The notes below the pieces were generated by a model that saw only the letters and a list, made by a program, of their open reading frames with translations, was not told where the DNA came from and did not search any database. This document shows, piece by piece, positions 56,761-64,000 of a stretch of 64,000 bases of DNA; the first letter of the stretch is position 1; each line of letters begins with the position of its first letter. Position numbers and translations under genes: made by a program. The DNA is from Geminicoccaceae bacterium (GTDB taxonomy: Bacteria > Pseudomonadota > Alphaproteobacteria > Geminicoccales > Geminicoccaceae): positions 937,501-1,001,500 of the forward strand of contig AP024683.1 of assembly GCA_025999455.1 (NCBI GenBank), read 5' to 3'.

Positions 56761-58743
56761 ATGGACGAGGTCGTGCAGCCGTTCGAGGCCGATGTCGGTC
56801 GGGTCCTCGAGATCGTCATCAACTCGCTCTACAAGGAGCGAGCGATCTTCCTCCGCGAACTGATCTCGAACGCTTCCGACGCCTGTGACAAGCTGCGCTA
56901 CGAAAGCTTGAGCAAGCCCGAGCTCTTGGGCGCCGATCCGAAGCTCGAAATCCGGATCCTCGCCGATCCGGGCGCCAATCTCTTGACCGTCGTCGACGAC
57001 GGGATCGGCATGGACAAGGACGAGCTCGCGGCCAATCTCGGCACGATCGCCCGCTCCGGAACCGCACGGTTCGTCCAGGAACTGACCGGTGACCGCGCCA
57101 AGGATCTGAAGCTCATCGGCCAATTCGGCGTCGGCTTCTACTCCGTCTTCATGGTCGCGGACAAAGTCGTCGTCCGGTCCACCCGTGCCGGCCAGAGCCG
57201 CGGCTGGGTCTGGGCGAGTGACGGCAAGAGCGGTTTCACGATCAAGGAAGACGACCAGCCGCTGCCGCGCGGAACGGCGGTGACCCTGCACCTCAAAGAG
57301 GACGCCAAGGAGTTCCTCGACGCCGCGAGGATCCGCGAGATCGTTCGCACCTACAGCGACCACGTGGCCTTCCCGATCATCCTCGAGGCCAAGCCCAGGC
57401 CCGGTGACACCAAAACCAAGGCGCACGAGCCGCAGCAGATCAACAGTGCGAGCGCGCTTTGGGCCCGGCCCCGGTCGGAGATCACCGAGGAGCAATATCG
57501 CGAATTCTATCATCACGTCGGACACACCTTCGACGAGCCGTTCGCGCGGGTCCATTTCACGGCCGAGGGGACGCTCTCTTACACCGCGCTCCTCTTCGTG
57601 CCGTCGCATCGCCCGTTCGACCTTTACGATCCGAAACGGCGGCACGGGGTACGGCTCTACGTCCGCCGGGTGTTCATCACCGACCAGCTCGAGGAGCTTC
57701 TGCCGCGTTATCTCCGCTTCGTGTCGGGCGTGGTGGACAGCGAGGACCTGCAGCTCAACGTGAGCCGCGAGACGCTGCAGCACGGCGTGGTCGTCCAGAA
57801 GATGCGCAAGCAGCTCACCAAGCGCATCCTGGACGAGCTCGCGCGCAAAGCGGCCGAGGCCGGCGAGGGCGGATCGGTGCCGACCGGCGAGGGCGAGGCG
57901 CGTCCGAACGGCGAAGCGAAGCCCGAGGAGCAGAAAAGCAAAGGGCCGAGCTATCTCGAATGGTGGGCGGAGCTCGGCCCCGTGCTCAAAGAGGGGCTGT
58001 TCGAGGACGCCGAAAACCGCGCGAAGCTTTTGGAGCTCGCCCGCTTCAAGAGCACCCGCGGTCCCGGCTGGGTGTCTCTGGCCGAGTATGTCGGGCGGAT
58101 GCGGCCCGGTCAGGACGCCATTCTCTACGTCACCGGCGAGAGTGCGGAGGCCCTCCGCTCGAGCCCGCAGCTCGAAGCGGCGCTCGCCAAAGGGTGCGAG
58201 GTTCTCCTGCTCGACGATCCGGTCGACGAATTCTGGGTCCCGGAGGTCCGGGAGTACGAGGGCAAGAAGTTCGTCTCGTTGACGAAGGGCGAGGTCGACC
58301 TTTCCCGGATCCCCGACGAAGGTAAGATCGAAACCCCGGACGAGCTCTGGGACGACAGCTTCAAGAAACTCCTCGCGAAAATGAAGTCCCTTTTGGGCGA
58401 AGAGGTGAAGGACGTGCGGCCGTCCAAGCGCCTGCGCGAGAGCGCGGTGTGCTTGGTGGCCGACGAGCAAGGTCTCGATTTCCGCCTCGAGCGGTTCTTG
58501 AAGCAGCATCACCAGCTCGACCGGCTCTCGAAACCCATTCTCGAAGTCAACGGCCGGCACGAGCTCGTCCGTCGGATGGCGGCGATGGCTGCGGATCCGG
58601 CGATGGAGCAGGACCTTGCCGAACTCACCCGGCTCCTGCTCGACCAGGCGCGGATCGTCCAGGGCGAGCCGATCCCCGACCCGGGTGCCTTTTCGCGGCG
58701 GATGAGCGCCTTCCTCGCCAAGGGTTTGCCCGCGGCCGCTTGA
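56761..58743 (+). CDS. htpG: Molecular chaperone HtpG (Hsp90)
   Basis: 660 residues. The GHKL ATPase N-domain carries FLRELISNASDACDKLRYE, DDGIGMDKDEL and GQFGVGFYSVFMVAD. The middle domain has YVRRVFITDQLEELLPRYLRFVSGVVDSEDLQLNVSRETLQ, and a C-terminal dimerisation domain follows. An insert rich in Glu/Gly/Lys (about 358-395) is longer than in E. coli. Hsp90 remodels client proteins in the cytosol under stress. GGAGCG serves as ribosome site; a sigma-32 type promoter lies upstream. Confidence 0.97.
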   Translation: MDEVVQPFEADVGRVLEIVINSLYKERAIFLRELISNASDACDKLRYESLSKPELLGADPKLEIRILADPGANLLTVVDDGIGMDKDELAANLGTIARSGTARFVQELTGDRAKDLKLIGQFGVGFYSVFMVADKVVVRSTRAGQSRGWVWASDGKSGFTIKEDDQPLPRGTAVTLHLKEDAKEFLDAARIREIVRTYSDHVAFPIILEAKPRPGDTKTKAHEPQQINSASALWARPRSEITEEQYREFYHHVGHTFDEPFARVHFTAEGTLSYTALLFVPSHRPFDLYDPKRRHGVRLYVRRVFITDQLEELLPRYLRFVSGVVDSEDLQLNVSRETLQHGVVVQKMRKQLTKRILDELARKAAEAGEGGSVPTGEGEARPNGEAKPEEQKSKGPSYLEWWAELGPVLKEGLFEDAENRAKLLELARFKSTRGPGWVSLAEYVGRMRPGQDAILYVTGESAEALRSSPQLEAALAKGCEVLLLDDPVDEFWVPEVREYEGKKFVSLTKGEVDLSRIPDEGKIETPDELWDDSFKKLLAKMKSLLGEEVKDVRPSKRLRESAVCLVADEQGLDFRLERFLKQHHQLDRLSKPILEVNGRHELVRRMAAMAADPAMEQDLAELTRLLLDQARIVQGEPIPDPGAFSRRMSAFLAKGLPAAA

Positions 58744-58804
58744 GCTCGAGCGGGGCGCGCCGACGGCGCCGAGGCGCCGGCCGCCGAGCTGCGCCCGCCG
58801 CCGG

Positions 58805-58826
58805 CCGAGCCGGGCTCGGTTGCGCT
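58805..58826 (+). terminator. Probable htpG terminator hairpin
   Basis: CCGAGC-cgg-GCTCGG (58805-58819) followed by TTGCGCTT. A second hairpin CGGCGC-cgag-GCGCCG lies at 58764-58779. Both are in the 83-base gap between the convergent htpG and ASPIC-protein genes, so either may act in both directions. Confidence 0.4.
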
Positions 58827-60215
58827 TCAGCGTTGCGTGACCGACGCGGCGAGCGGGTGCGGCACCGAGAGCGTGCGGCGCGCCTCGATGGTCTCGAAGC
58901 GGCGGACCGTACCGTCCGGCCAGCGGATGTCGAGCCGCTCGACCCGTTCGTTCGAACCCAACCCGAAATGGGCGATCGGCTCGCCGGCGCCACGCGCGCT
59001 CTCGCCCACGATCCGGGTCTGGCAGCGGCCGCCCGCCACGAGGCGGACAAGAGCGCCGCGGGCCGGCGCGCCTTGCGCCGTACGCGGTGCCACCCGGAGC
59101 CAAGCGTGGTCGGGTGCGTCCACCCGATAAACGGCGAGGCCACCACCGCGGCCTCCCGCCCTGGCGACCACCACTTCGAGACGGCCGTCGCCGTCGAGAT
59201 CGGCAGCGGCCAGCGCGGCCGGTAGACTCGCCGGCTCCATCGCGTCGCCGGGATCGACCGGGCGCCAGCCCTGTTCGCGCCAGGCGAGGAGACGGTTCGG
59301 CTCGGCCGCGTTGGCGATCAGGATCTCCTCGAACCCGTCGTTGTCGAGGTCGGCGACGAGAAGGGCCGTGGCGCTCGACGGTCGGGCCAGGCTCGGTGGG
59401 GCCCGGTCCTGCAGGAGACCGGTCGCGTCGGGGATCCAGAGCAAATGCGCGCCACGGCGGCGCAGGCAGAGCAAGCCGAACGTCCCGGCTCGATCGACGT
59501 CCAACATGGCGGCGTCGACCGCGCCGAGGTCGGGAACGGTGAGCCCCGCGGCCTCGGCGACCTCGACCCATCGGCCGAGGCCGGCTTCTCGGAAGAGCAG
59601 GCTCGTGCCGCGCCCGGCGCCGACGAAGAGATCGAGCCCGCGGCCGAACAGCGGGCCGTGCGCCGTGGCGGCACCCTCGATCAGCTCGTCGAGCCCGGCC
59701 GCGGGGGCGACGTCGGTGAAGCCGCCTGCCCCGTCTCGCTCGATCAGCCGCAGCGGGCCACCGACCGGGACGGCCAGGAAGCCGTAGAGGCCGCTGCCGA
59801 TCCGATCGATCGGCCGGAGCGCGACACTCGACGGCGAAGCCCCGAGCGCGGCCGCTCGGGGCTCGACCAGCAGGTCGTGGAAGCCGTCACCGATCGGATC
59901 GAACAGCCGATCGGCGCGAGCGGAACGCCGATCGACGGGGTCGCCGTTGCCGACCCAGATCTCCTCGACCCCGTCGCCGTCGAAATCCGCCGCGGCGAGC
60001 GCGTGCGCCGGGCCGAACGGGTCGGCGAGCTCGGTCAGTGGCAGCGCTTCGAGCCGTCCTCCTCCGACCCGAAAAAGCCGGTTGGGCCCTTGCGGCACGC
60101 CCACCACGAGGACGAGCGGTGCCTCGGGTCCGAGATCGGCGAAAGCGAGCGCGCTCGCCGCCGGGAGCTCGGATCCCTCGAGAAGCTCGTCGGCCGCCAC
60201 CAGCATGGACGTCAC
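58827..60215 (-). CDS. FG-GAP/VCBS repeat protein with C-terminal ASPIC/UnbV domain
   Basis: 462 residues from GTG 60215, which overlaps the stop of the small membrane protein (GTGA). Repeated calcium-binding beta-propeller blades carry AAADFDGDGVEEIWVGN, VADLDNDGFEEILIAN and AAADLDGDGRLEVVVAR. The C-terminus GSNERVERLDIRWPDGTVRRFETIEARRTL is an ASPIC/UnbV domain. Proteins with this domain are normally secreted, but the N-terminus here (MTSMLVAADELLEGSEL) has no signal peptide at either GTG 60215 or ATG 60206. Its coupling with a two-helix membrane protein is therefore notable. Function unknown; adhesion or surface binding is a common guess for relatives. Confidence 0.75.
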   Translation of the reverse strand: MTSMLVAADELLEGSELPAASALAFADLGPEAPLVLVVGVPQGPNRLFRVGGGRLEALPLTELADPFGPAHALAAADFDGDGVEEIWVGNGDPVDRRSARADRLFDPIGDGFHDLLVEPRAAALGASPSSVALRPIDRIGSGLYGFLAVPVGGPLRLIERDGAGGFTDVAPAAGLDELIEGAATAHGPLFGRGLDLFVGAGRGTSLLFREAGLGRWVEVAEAAGLTVPDLGAVDAAMLDVDRAGTFGLLCLRRRGAHLLWIPDATGLLQDRAPPSLARPSSATALLVADLDNDGFEEILIANAAEPNRLLAWREQGWRPVDPGDAMEPASLPAALAAADLDGDGRLEVVVARAGGRGGGLAVYRVDAPDHAWLRVAPRTAQGAPARGALVRLVAGGRCQTRIVGESARGAGEPIAHFGLGSNERVERLDIRWPDGTVRRFETIEARRTLSVPHPLAASVTQR

Positions 60216-60448
60216 GGGTCCCGATCGTGGCCGGCGCGCTCGTCGAAGCCGAGACGATGGCTTCGATACACCAACGTCATGAGCCCCACGCCCAACACGA
60301 GGGTCGCGACGACGCCACCGGCGAGCGCGAGCCAGCCGTGCAGATCGAGCGGAACGTCGGCGAGTTCGCGCCAGACCCAGAACGCCACGCCGGCGCTCGC
60401 GGCGAGCAAGGCCAGCAAGAGTGTGATCAACAGAACGTCGCCGCGCAT
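60212..60448 (-). CDS. Small two-helix membrane protein
   Basis: 78 residues. Two transmembrane helices, about 5-24 (VLLITLLLALLAASAGVAFW) and 39-61, are joined by a short loop with DVPLDLHGW, and a charged cytoplasmic tail follows. The N-terminus is short and the charge balance suggests both ends in the cytoplasm. The TGA overlaps the GTG of the ASPIC/FG-GAP gene, so the two are made together. I do not recognise a family. Confidence 0.6.
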   Translation of the reverse strand: MRGDVLLITLLLALLAASAGVAFWVWRELADVPLDLHGWLALAGGVVATLVLGVGLMTLVYRSHRLGFDERAGHDRDP

Positions 60449-60533
60449 CCGGTCCCGGCCGAACTCCGACGGTGTGCAGGTGCCCCCGTGTCCGATTGCG
60501 GCACCTCTCGCACGACGCTAAGGCCTCCCCTCG

Positions 60534-61751
60534 ATGCTCGGAAGGCCCGAGGAAGCGGTGACGACAGAGGATTTTCCGAAACGGGCGCCTCCGGCGCAGG
60601 GCGTGGTTCGACGCACGACCGAAATCATCGCCGCGTTCCTGCCCCTCGTGGATCGGCGGATCCTCGAAGTCGGCTGCGGTGAGGGCGCGCTTGCCGGTTG
60701 GGCGCGGCGCCGGGGTGCCGAGGCTCTGGGGCTCGAGGTCGACCGCGGCCGCCTCGAGCGGGCTCGGCGGTCGCTCGGGCCCCGGGGCCTCCTCGTCGGG
60801 GTCGGCGAAGCTCTGCCCTTCGCCGAATCCTGTTTCGAAGGCGTCCTTTACCACAACAGCTTCCACCACGTGCCGGTGCACGAGCAGACCGAGGCGCTCG
60901 TGGAAGCGGCACGCGTTCTCCGGCCGGGGGGCCGGCTCCTCGTCCTGGAGCCGCTCGCCGAGGGCGACTATTTCGAGCTCGTGCGGCCGCTCGAGGACGA
61001 GACTGCGATCCGCGCGGCGGCCCTCCGGGCTCTGGAGCGGGCGGCCGACCTCGGCTTCGAGAAAGTCGCTCAGGAACGTTGGTTGCAGCGCGTAGAGCGG
61101 CGCTCGCCGGACGAGCTCGTGGACGCTCTCGTCGCGGCCGACCCGGCACGGCGCGCGCGTCTCGCCGAAGCACGTCCGGCGATCGAAGCGGCTTGGGCTC
61201 GGCTCGGCGAGCCCGCGAGTGAGGGCCGGCTGTTCGTGCAGCCGATGCTCGCCGTCGTCCTCGAGCGACGCACGACTGGCCCGACGATCGGCGTGGCCCG
61301 CTCTCCGGCCGAGCGCGCTGCCGTCTTCGAGCTGCGAAAGGAGGTCTTCGTCGACGAGCAGGGCGTTCCGCTCGCCGAGGAGCTCGACGGCTTCGACGAC
61401 CGCTGCGAACACCTGCTCGCTCGGCTCGACGGACAACCCGCGGGCTGCTTGCGGTGGCGCCGGCTCGGGACCGACGGGACGGTCAAGATCGAACGGGTGG
61501 CCGTGCGCCGAACGGCCCGCGGCCGTGGTGTGGCCCGCGCCATGCTCGCCTGGTGCCTCGCCAGGCTCGACGGTCGAGGGCTCGGCCCCTGCGTGCTGCA
61601 CGCTCAACTCCAGGCGCTCGAACTCTACACTCGGTTCGGCTTCCGCCCAGAAGGCGAGCCGTTCGTCGATGCCGGAATACCGCATCGGCGCCTGGTGCGT
61701 CCGGCTCCGCCGGGACCGCACGGGGCTACGACCTCGGATCGACAGGTCTAG
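60534..61751 (+). CDS. SAM-dependent methyltransferase fused to GNAT acetyltransferase
   Basis: 405 residues from ATG 60534; GTG 60558 with GAGGAA upstream is an alternative. Residues about 25-190 form a class I methyltransferase: motif I RILEVGCGEGALAGW, acidic motif II GLEVD, and GVLYHNSFHHVP plus VLRPGGRLLVLEP. Residues about 250-395 form a GNAT domain of the ElaA/YjcF kind: FELRKEVFVDEQGVPLAEELDGFDD and the acetyl-CoA loop VRRTARGRGVARAML. The frame is continuous across a Glu/Arg-rich linker. Substrates are unknown. Divergent from the small membrane protein gene, followed after 92 bases by the UbiA-type gene. Confidence 0.82.
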   Translation: MLGRPEEAVTTEDFPKRAPPAQGVVRRTTEIIAAFLPLVDRRILEVGCGEGALAGWARRRGAEALGLEVDRGRLERARRSLGPRGLLVGVGEALPFAESCFEGVLYHNSFHHVPVHEQTEALVEAARVLRPGGRLLVLEPLAEGDYFELVRPLEDETAIRAAALRALERAADLGFEKVAQERWLQRVERRSPDELVDALVAADPARRARLAEARPAIEAAWARLGEPASEGRLFVQPMLAVVLERRTTGPTIGVARSPAERAAVFELRKEVFVDEQGVPLAEELDGFDDRCEHLLARLDGQPAGCLRWRRLGTDGTVKIERVAVRRTARGRGVARAMLAWCLARLDGRGLGPCVLHAQLQALELYTRFGFRPEGEPFVDAGIPHRRLVRPAPPGPHGATTSDRQV

Positions 61752-61843
61752 CTCGGCCTTGTCTCGGCGAGGCTTCCGGCGCAGGAGATGGGCGGCGAGG
61801 CAGCCCTGGGCCGCCGATGCCGGGGCGAGGGGGCAGGCCGGAG

Positions 61844-63274
61844 ATGGCGACGGCAGCGCAGCGCCGGGTGCGTGAGGGGATGCCGGAACCGGCGCCCGCC
61901 GTCTTGTTGGTCGAAGCCGAAGCGCTGCTCGCGACCGATCTCGCGACCGAAGCCGCTCTCGCCTTGCTGCGTCGCCGACCGCTCGAACTGGTGCGCTGGG
62001 CGGTCGGCCTCGGGCCCGGGCCGCTCGAGGCGCGCGCCGCGGCGGTGAGTGTGGCGCCCGACCCGGAGCTCCTGCCGATCGATCGGGACGTGATCGCGTT
62101 CCTCGAAGCCGAACGCGCGGCCGGGCGCCGGCTCGTGCTGTTCTCCAACGGCCGCCCGGAGCTCCTGCGCGCGTTGGCGCGCCGGATCGGCCTGTTCGAC
62201 GTAGTCCTCGAGCCCGAAGAAACCCAACCGGCGGTGGTCGTCGAGCGCTTCGGTCAGGGCTTCGCCTTGCTCGGCGAAGACGGCGGCGATCCCGCGCTGC
62301 GAGGGGCGGCGCGTGGGCTCGTGCTGCGCGAGGACGAGCTGCCGCCCCGCGGCACCGATCGGCCGGTGCTGGCGCGGATCGCCCGGCAGCAGCCCGGCGT
62401 CTCCCTGTGGTTGCGGGCGCTGCGGCTGCACCAGTGGGCCAAGAACCTGCTCGTCCTCGTACCGGTCGTGCTGGCCGGCCCGCTCGCCACGGCGGGGGAC
62501 TTCGGCCGGGCGCTGCTCGCCTTCTTCGTGCTCGGCCTGCTCGCGTCGGCGGGCTACCTCGTCAACGACTTGTTGGACCTCGAGGCCGACCGGCGCCACC
62601 CGAGCAAACGCGAGCGCCCCTTCGCGAGTGGCCAGCTTTCCTTGCGCTCGGGCCTCCTGGCCGTGCCCGCGCTGCTCGCGCCGGCCGGCATCCTCACCGT
62701 GCTCCTGCCGCCGCCCTTCGCCGTCGCTGCCGTCGGCTACCTCGTTCTGACCCTCGCTTACTCGCTCGCGCTCAAGCGGATCCCACTTCTCGACGTCGTC
62801 GTTCTCGGCGGGCTCTTCTCGCTGCGTGTGTTGGCGGGTGCGGAAGTGATCTCGACCCCGCTCTCTTATTGGCTCTTGACCCTTTCGATGTTCCTCTTCT
62901 CGAGCCTGGCGTTCGTGAAGCGCTACGCCGAACTCGATCAACTCCTCCGTCGTGGCGGTTCGGAATTGGCCGATCGAGGTGGCTACAGTACGGCCGACCT
63001 GCCGCTCCTTCTGGCACTCGGCGTGTCGACCGGCGTGGCGGCCACCTTGATCTTCGTCGTCTATCTCGTCGCCGAACAGTTCCCGCGGGAGATCTACACG
63101 CGGCCCGGCTGGCTGTGGCTCGTCTTCCCCGTCCTCCTCCTCTGGCTCGCGCGCGTTTGGCGCTTCGCTCTGCACGGTCGGATGAACCAGGATCCCGTGC
63201 TCTTCGCGCTGACCGATCGGGCGTCGCTCGCGATGGGAGCGGCCGTGCTCGCCTGCCTGGTCGCGGCATGGTGA
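61844..63274 (+). CDS. UbiA-family prenyltransferase with degenerate HAD domain (DPPR-synthase-like)
   Basis: 476 residues from ATG 61844; ATG 61817 and 61880 are also in frame. The C-terminal two thirds is an eight- or nine-helix UbiA enzyme with NDLLDLEADRRHPSKRERP (about 241-259), the Asp-rich/HPxKxxRP motif of decaprenyl-phosphate phosphoribosyltransferase. The N-terminal 180 residues have HAD-like spacing, but the nucleophile loop reads LLVEAEALL instead of DxDGT and motif IV is LLGEDGGD, so phosphatase activity is probably lost. Together with the DprE1-like gene that overlaps it, this suggests a prenyl-phospho-ribose/arabinose donor pathway for a cell-surface glycan. Confidence 0.85.
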   Translation: MATAAQRRVREGMPEPAPAVLLVEAEALLATDLATEAALALLRRRPLELVRWAVGLGPGPLEARAAAVSVAPDPELLPIDRDVIAFLEAERAAGRRLVLFSNGRPELLRALARRIGLFDVVLEPEETQPAVVVERFGQGFALLGEDGGDPALRGAARGLVLREDELPPRGTDRPVLARIARQQPGVSLWLRALRLHQWAKNLLVLVPVVLAGPLATAGDFGRALLAFFVLGLLASAGYLVNDLLDLEADRRHPSKRERPFASGQLSLRSGLLAVPALLAPAGILTVLLPPPFAVAAVGYLVLTLAYSLALKRIPLLDVVVLGGLFSLRVLAGAEVISTPLSYWLLTLSMFLFSSLAFVKRYAELDQLLRRGGSELADRGGYSTADLPLLLALGVSTGVAATLIFVVYLVAEQFPREIYTRPGWLWLVFPVLLLWLARVWRFALHGRMNQDPVLFALTDRASLAMGAAVLACLVAAW

Positions 63275-64000
63275 GCCGCTTTCCCGAAAGCGAGACGCAT
63301 CTTTCCTGGGGTCGGGTGCTCCGCGCCCGTCACCGGATCGCCCGGCCCTCGAGCCCCGAGGCGGCCGAGGAGGCCTTGGCTCGCCGCGGCGGCCTTTCGG
63401 TGTTGGCGTTCGGGCTCGGGCGTTCCTATGGCGATTCCTGCCTCAATCCGGACGGCCTCCTGATCGAGACCCGCGGGCTCGACCGGCTTCTCGCCTTCGA
63501 TCCGACGCGAGGGATCCTGCGCGCCGAGGCAGGGGTCAGCCTCGCCGATCTGTTGGCCACGGTCGTCGGTCGTCCGACACCTGACGGGGGTGTCTGGTGT
63601 CTTCCGGTGAGCCCCGGCACGCGGTTCGTCACGCTCGGCGGGGCCGTCGCCAACGACGTCCACGGTAAGAACCACGGCGTGGCCGGGAGCTTCGGTCGCC
63701 ACGTGCGAGCGTTGACGCTCCTGCGTAGCGACCGGGGTCGCGTCGAGTGCACGCCCGAGCACAACGGGGAGCTTTTCCGCGCGACGATCGGCGGGCTCGG
63801 GCTCACGGGGCTGATCCTCGAGGTGACGTTGCAGCTCGAGCGGGTCGAGGGGCTCCTTCTCGAGGTCGAGGAGATCCGCTTCGAGGATCTCGAAGGGTTC
63901 TACCGCCTGGCCGAGGAGTCGGCCGGCTGGACCTACACGGTCGCGTGGGTCGACTGCCTCGCCCGTGGCCGCAACCTCGGCCGTGGCATCTTCAGCCGGG
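63268..64000 (+). CDS. FAD-binding oxidase, DprE1-like (3' end outside window)
   Basis: ATG 63268 overlaps the UbiA-gene stop. The visible 244 residues form a VAO-type FAD domain: VLAFGLGRSYGDSCLN (pyrophosphate loop), GILRAEAGVSLADLL and LGGAVANDVHGKNHGVAGSFGRHV. The last is the signature of DprE1, the flavoenzyme that oxidises decaprenylphosphoryl-ribose at C2' on the way to the arabinose epimer. GGLGLTGLILEVTLQLERV completes the FAD domain. The substrate-binding half is cut off at the window end. A DprE2-type SDR and a GtrA-like flippase would be expected downstream. Confidence 0.88.
   Translation, partial: MVSRFPESETHLSWGRVLRARHRIARPSSPEAAEEALARRGGLSVLAFGLGRSYGDSCLNPDGLLIETRGLDRLLAFDPTRGILRAEAGVSLADLLATVVGRPTPDGGVWCLPVSPGTRFVTLGGAVANDVHGKNHGVAGSFGRHVRALTLLRSDRGRVECTPEHNGELFRATIGGLGLTGLILEVTLQLERVEGLLLEVEEIRFEDLEGFYRLAEESAGWTYTVAWVDCLARGRNLGRGIFSR

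Overview
The window is about 64 kb of very GC-rich DNA (roughly two thirds G+C by eye) packed with short-spaced, often overlapping genes. Several stop/start overlaps (ATGA, GTGA, TGATG) tie neighbours together. The gene content points to an alphaproteobacterium: the blocks radA-cvpA-purF-SDR, ppiC-argJ-mutT, pheA-kdsB beside a membrane cytochrome c, DUF3576-leuS-lptE-holA and yfgM-like-bamB-der are arrangements known from that class, and LPS genes (kdsB, lptE), porins and ubiquinone synthesis confirm a Gram-negative respiring cell. A Rhodospirillales-like lineage is my guess; the sequence does not prove it. I recognise no rRNA, tRNA, insertion sequence, prophage or CRISPR array, so this looks like ordinary core chromosome. 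No intergenic gap exceeds 300 bases; the largest are 56462-56760 and 43264-43538.

Layout. 1-7.7 kb: end of an MFS transporter, a secreted FG-repeat protein, GST, MOSC protein, FmdB-like zinc ribbon, thpR, then yfgM-like/bamB/der (outer-membrane assembly and ribosome maturation). 7.7-12.7 kb, minus strand: a six-gene coupled operon running from a small HEPN-type gene pair through radA, cvpA and purF to an SDR. 12.8-18.8 kb: pcaF-like thiolase, a racemase/MlrC pair, a YgaP-like membrane protein, an iron alcohol dehydrogenase and an RNA methyltransferase. 19-25.3 kb: parvulin, argJ, mutT, a coiled-coil membrane protein, pheA, kdsB, cytochrome c and hisN. 25.4-31.1 kb: complete yejABEF-type peptide ABC importer. 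31.2-38.9 kb: XylD-like dehydratase, guaB, a GGDEF/EAL protein, a UMF1-type transporter and a thioredoxin-like protein.

38.9-52.9 kb is almost all minus strand: MscS channel, aspartic protease, UbiH-type hydroxylase, then holA, lptE, leuS, a DUF3576 lipoprotein, a small outer-membrane barrel, two tandem porins and a JmjC oxygenase. 53-58.7 kb: yggS, an S4 RNA-binding protein coupled to a SUV3-like helicase, and htpG with a heat-shock type promoter. 58.8-64 kb: an ASPIC/FG-GAP protein coupled to a small membrane protein, a methyltransferase-GNAT fusion, and the start of a decaprenylphosphoryl-ribose/arabinose type locus (UbiA-family enzyme plus a DprE1-like oxidase cut by the window end).

The most unusual signal is not a protein. 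In the 275-base gap between ubiH and holA, the plus strand (opposite to both neighbours) carries a near-consensus sigma-54 promoter. About 90 bases later come a UUCG-capped hairpin and then a perfect intrinsic terminator with a T7 tract. Together they predict an RNA of about 118 nt. Other points of interest are the HEPN pair fused translationally to radA, a 17-bp palindrome with DnaA-box-like arms, a 12-bp direct repeat over the guaB promoter, a degenerate EAL domain, and the fusion and degenerate enzymes at the right end.
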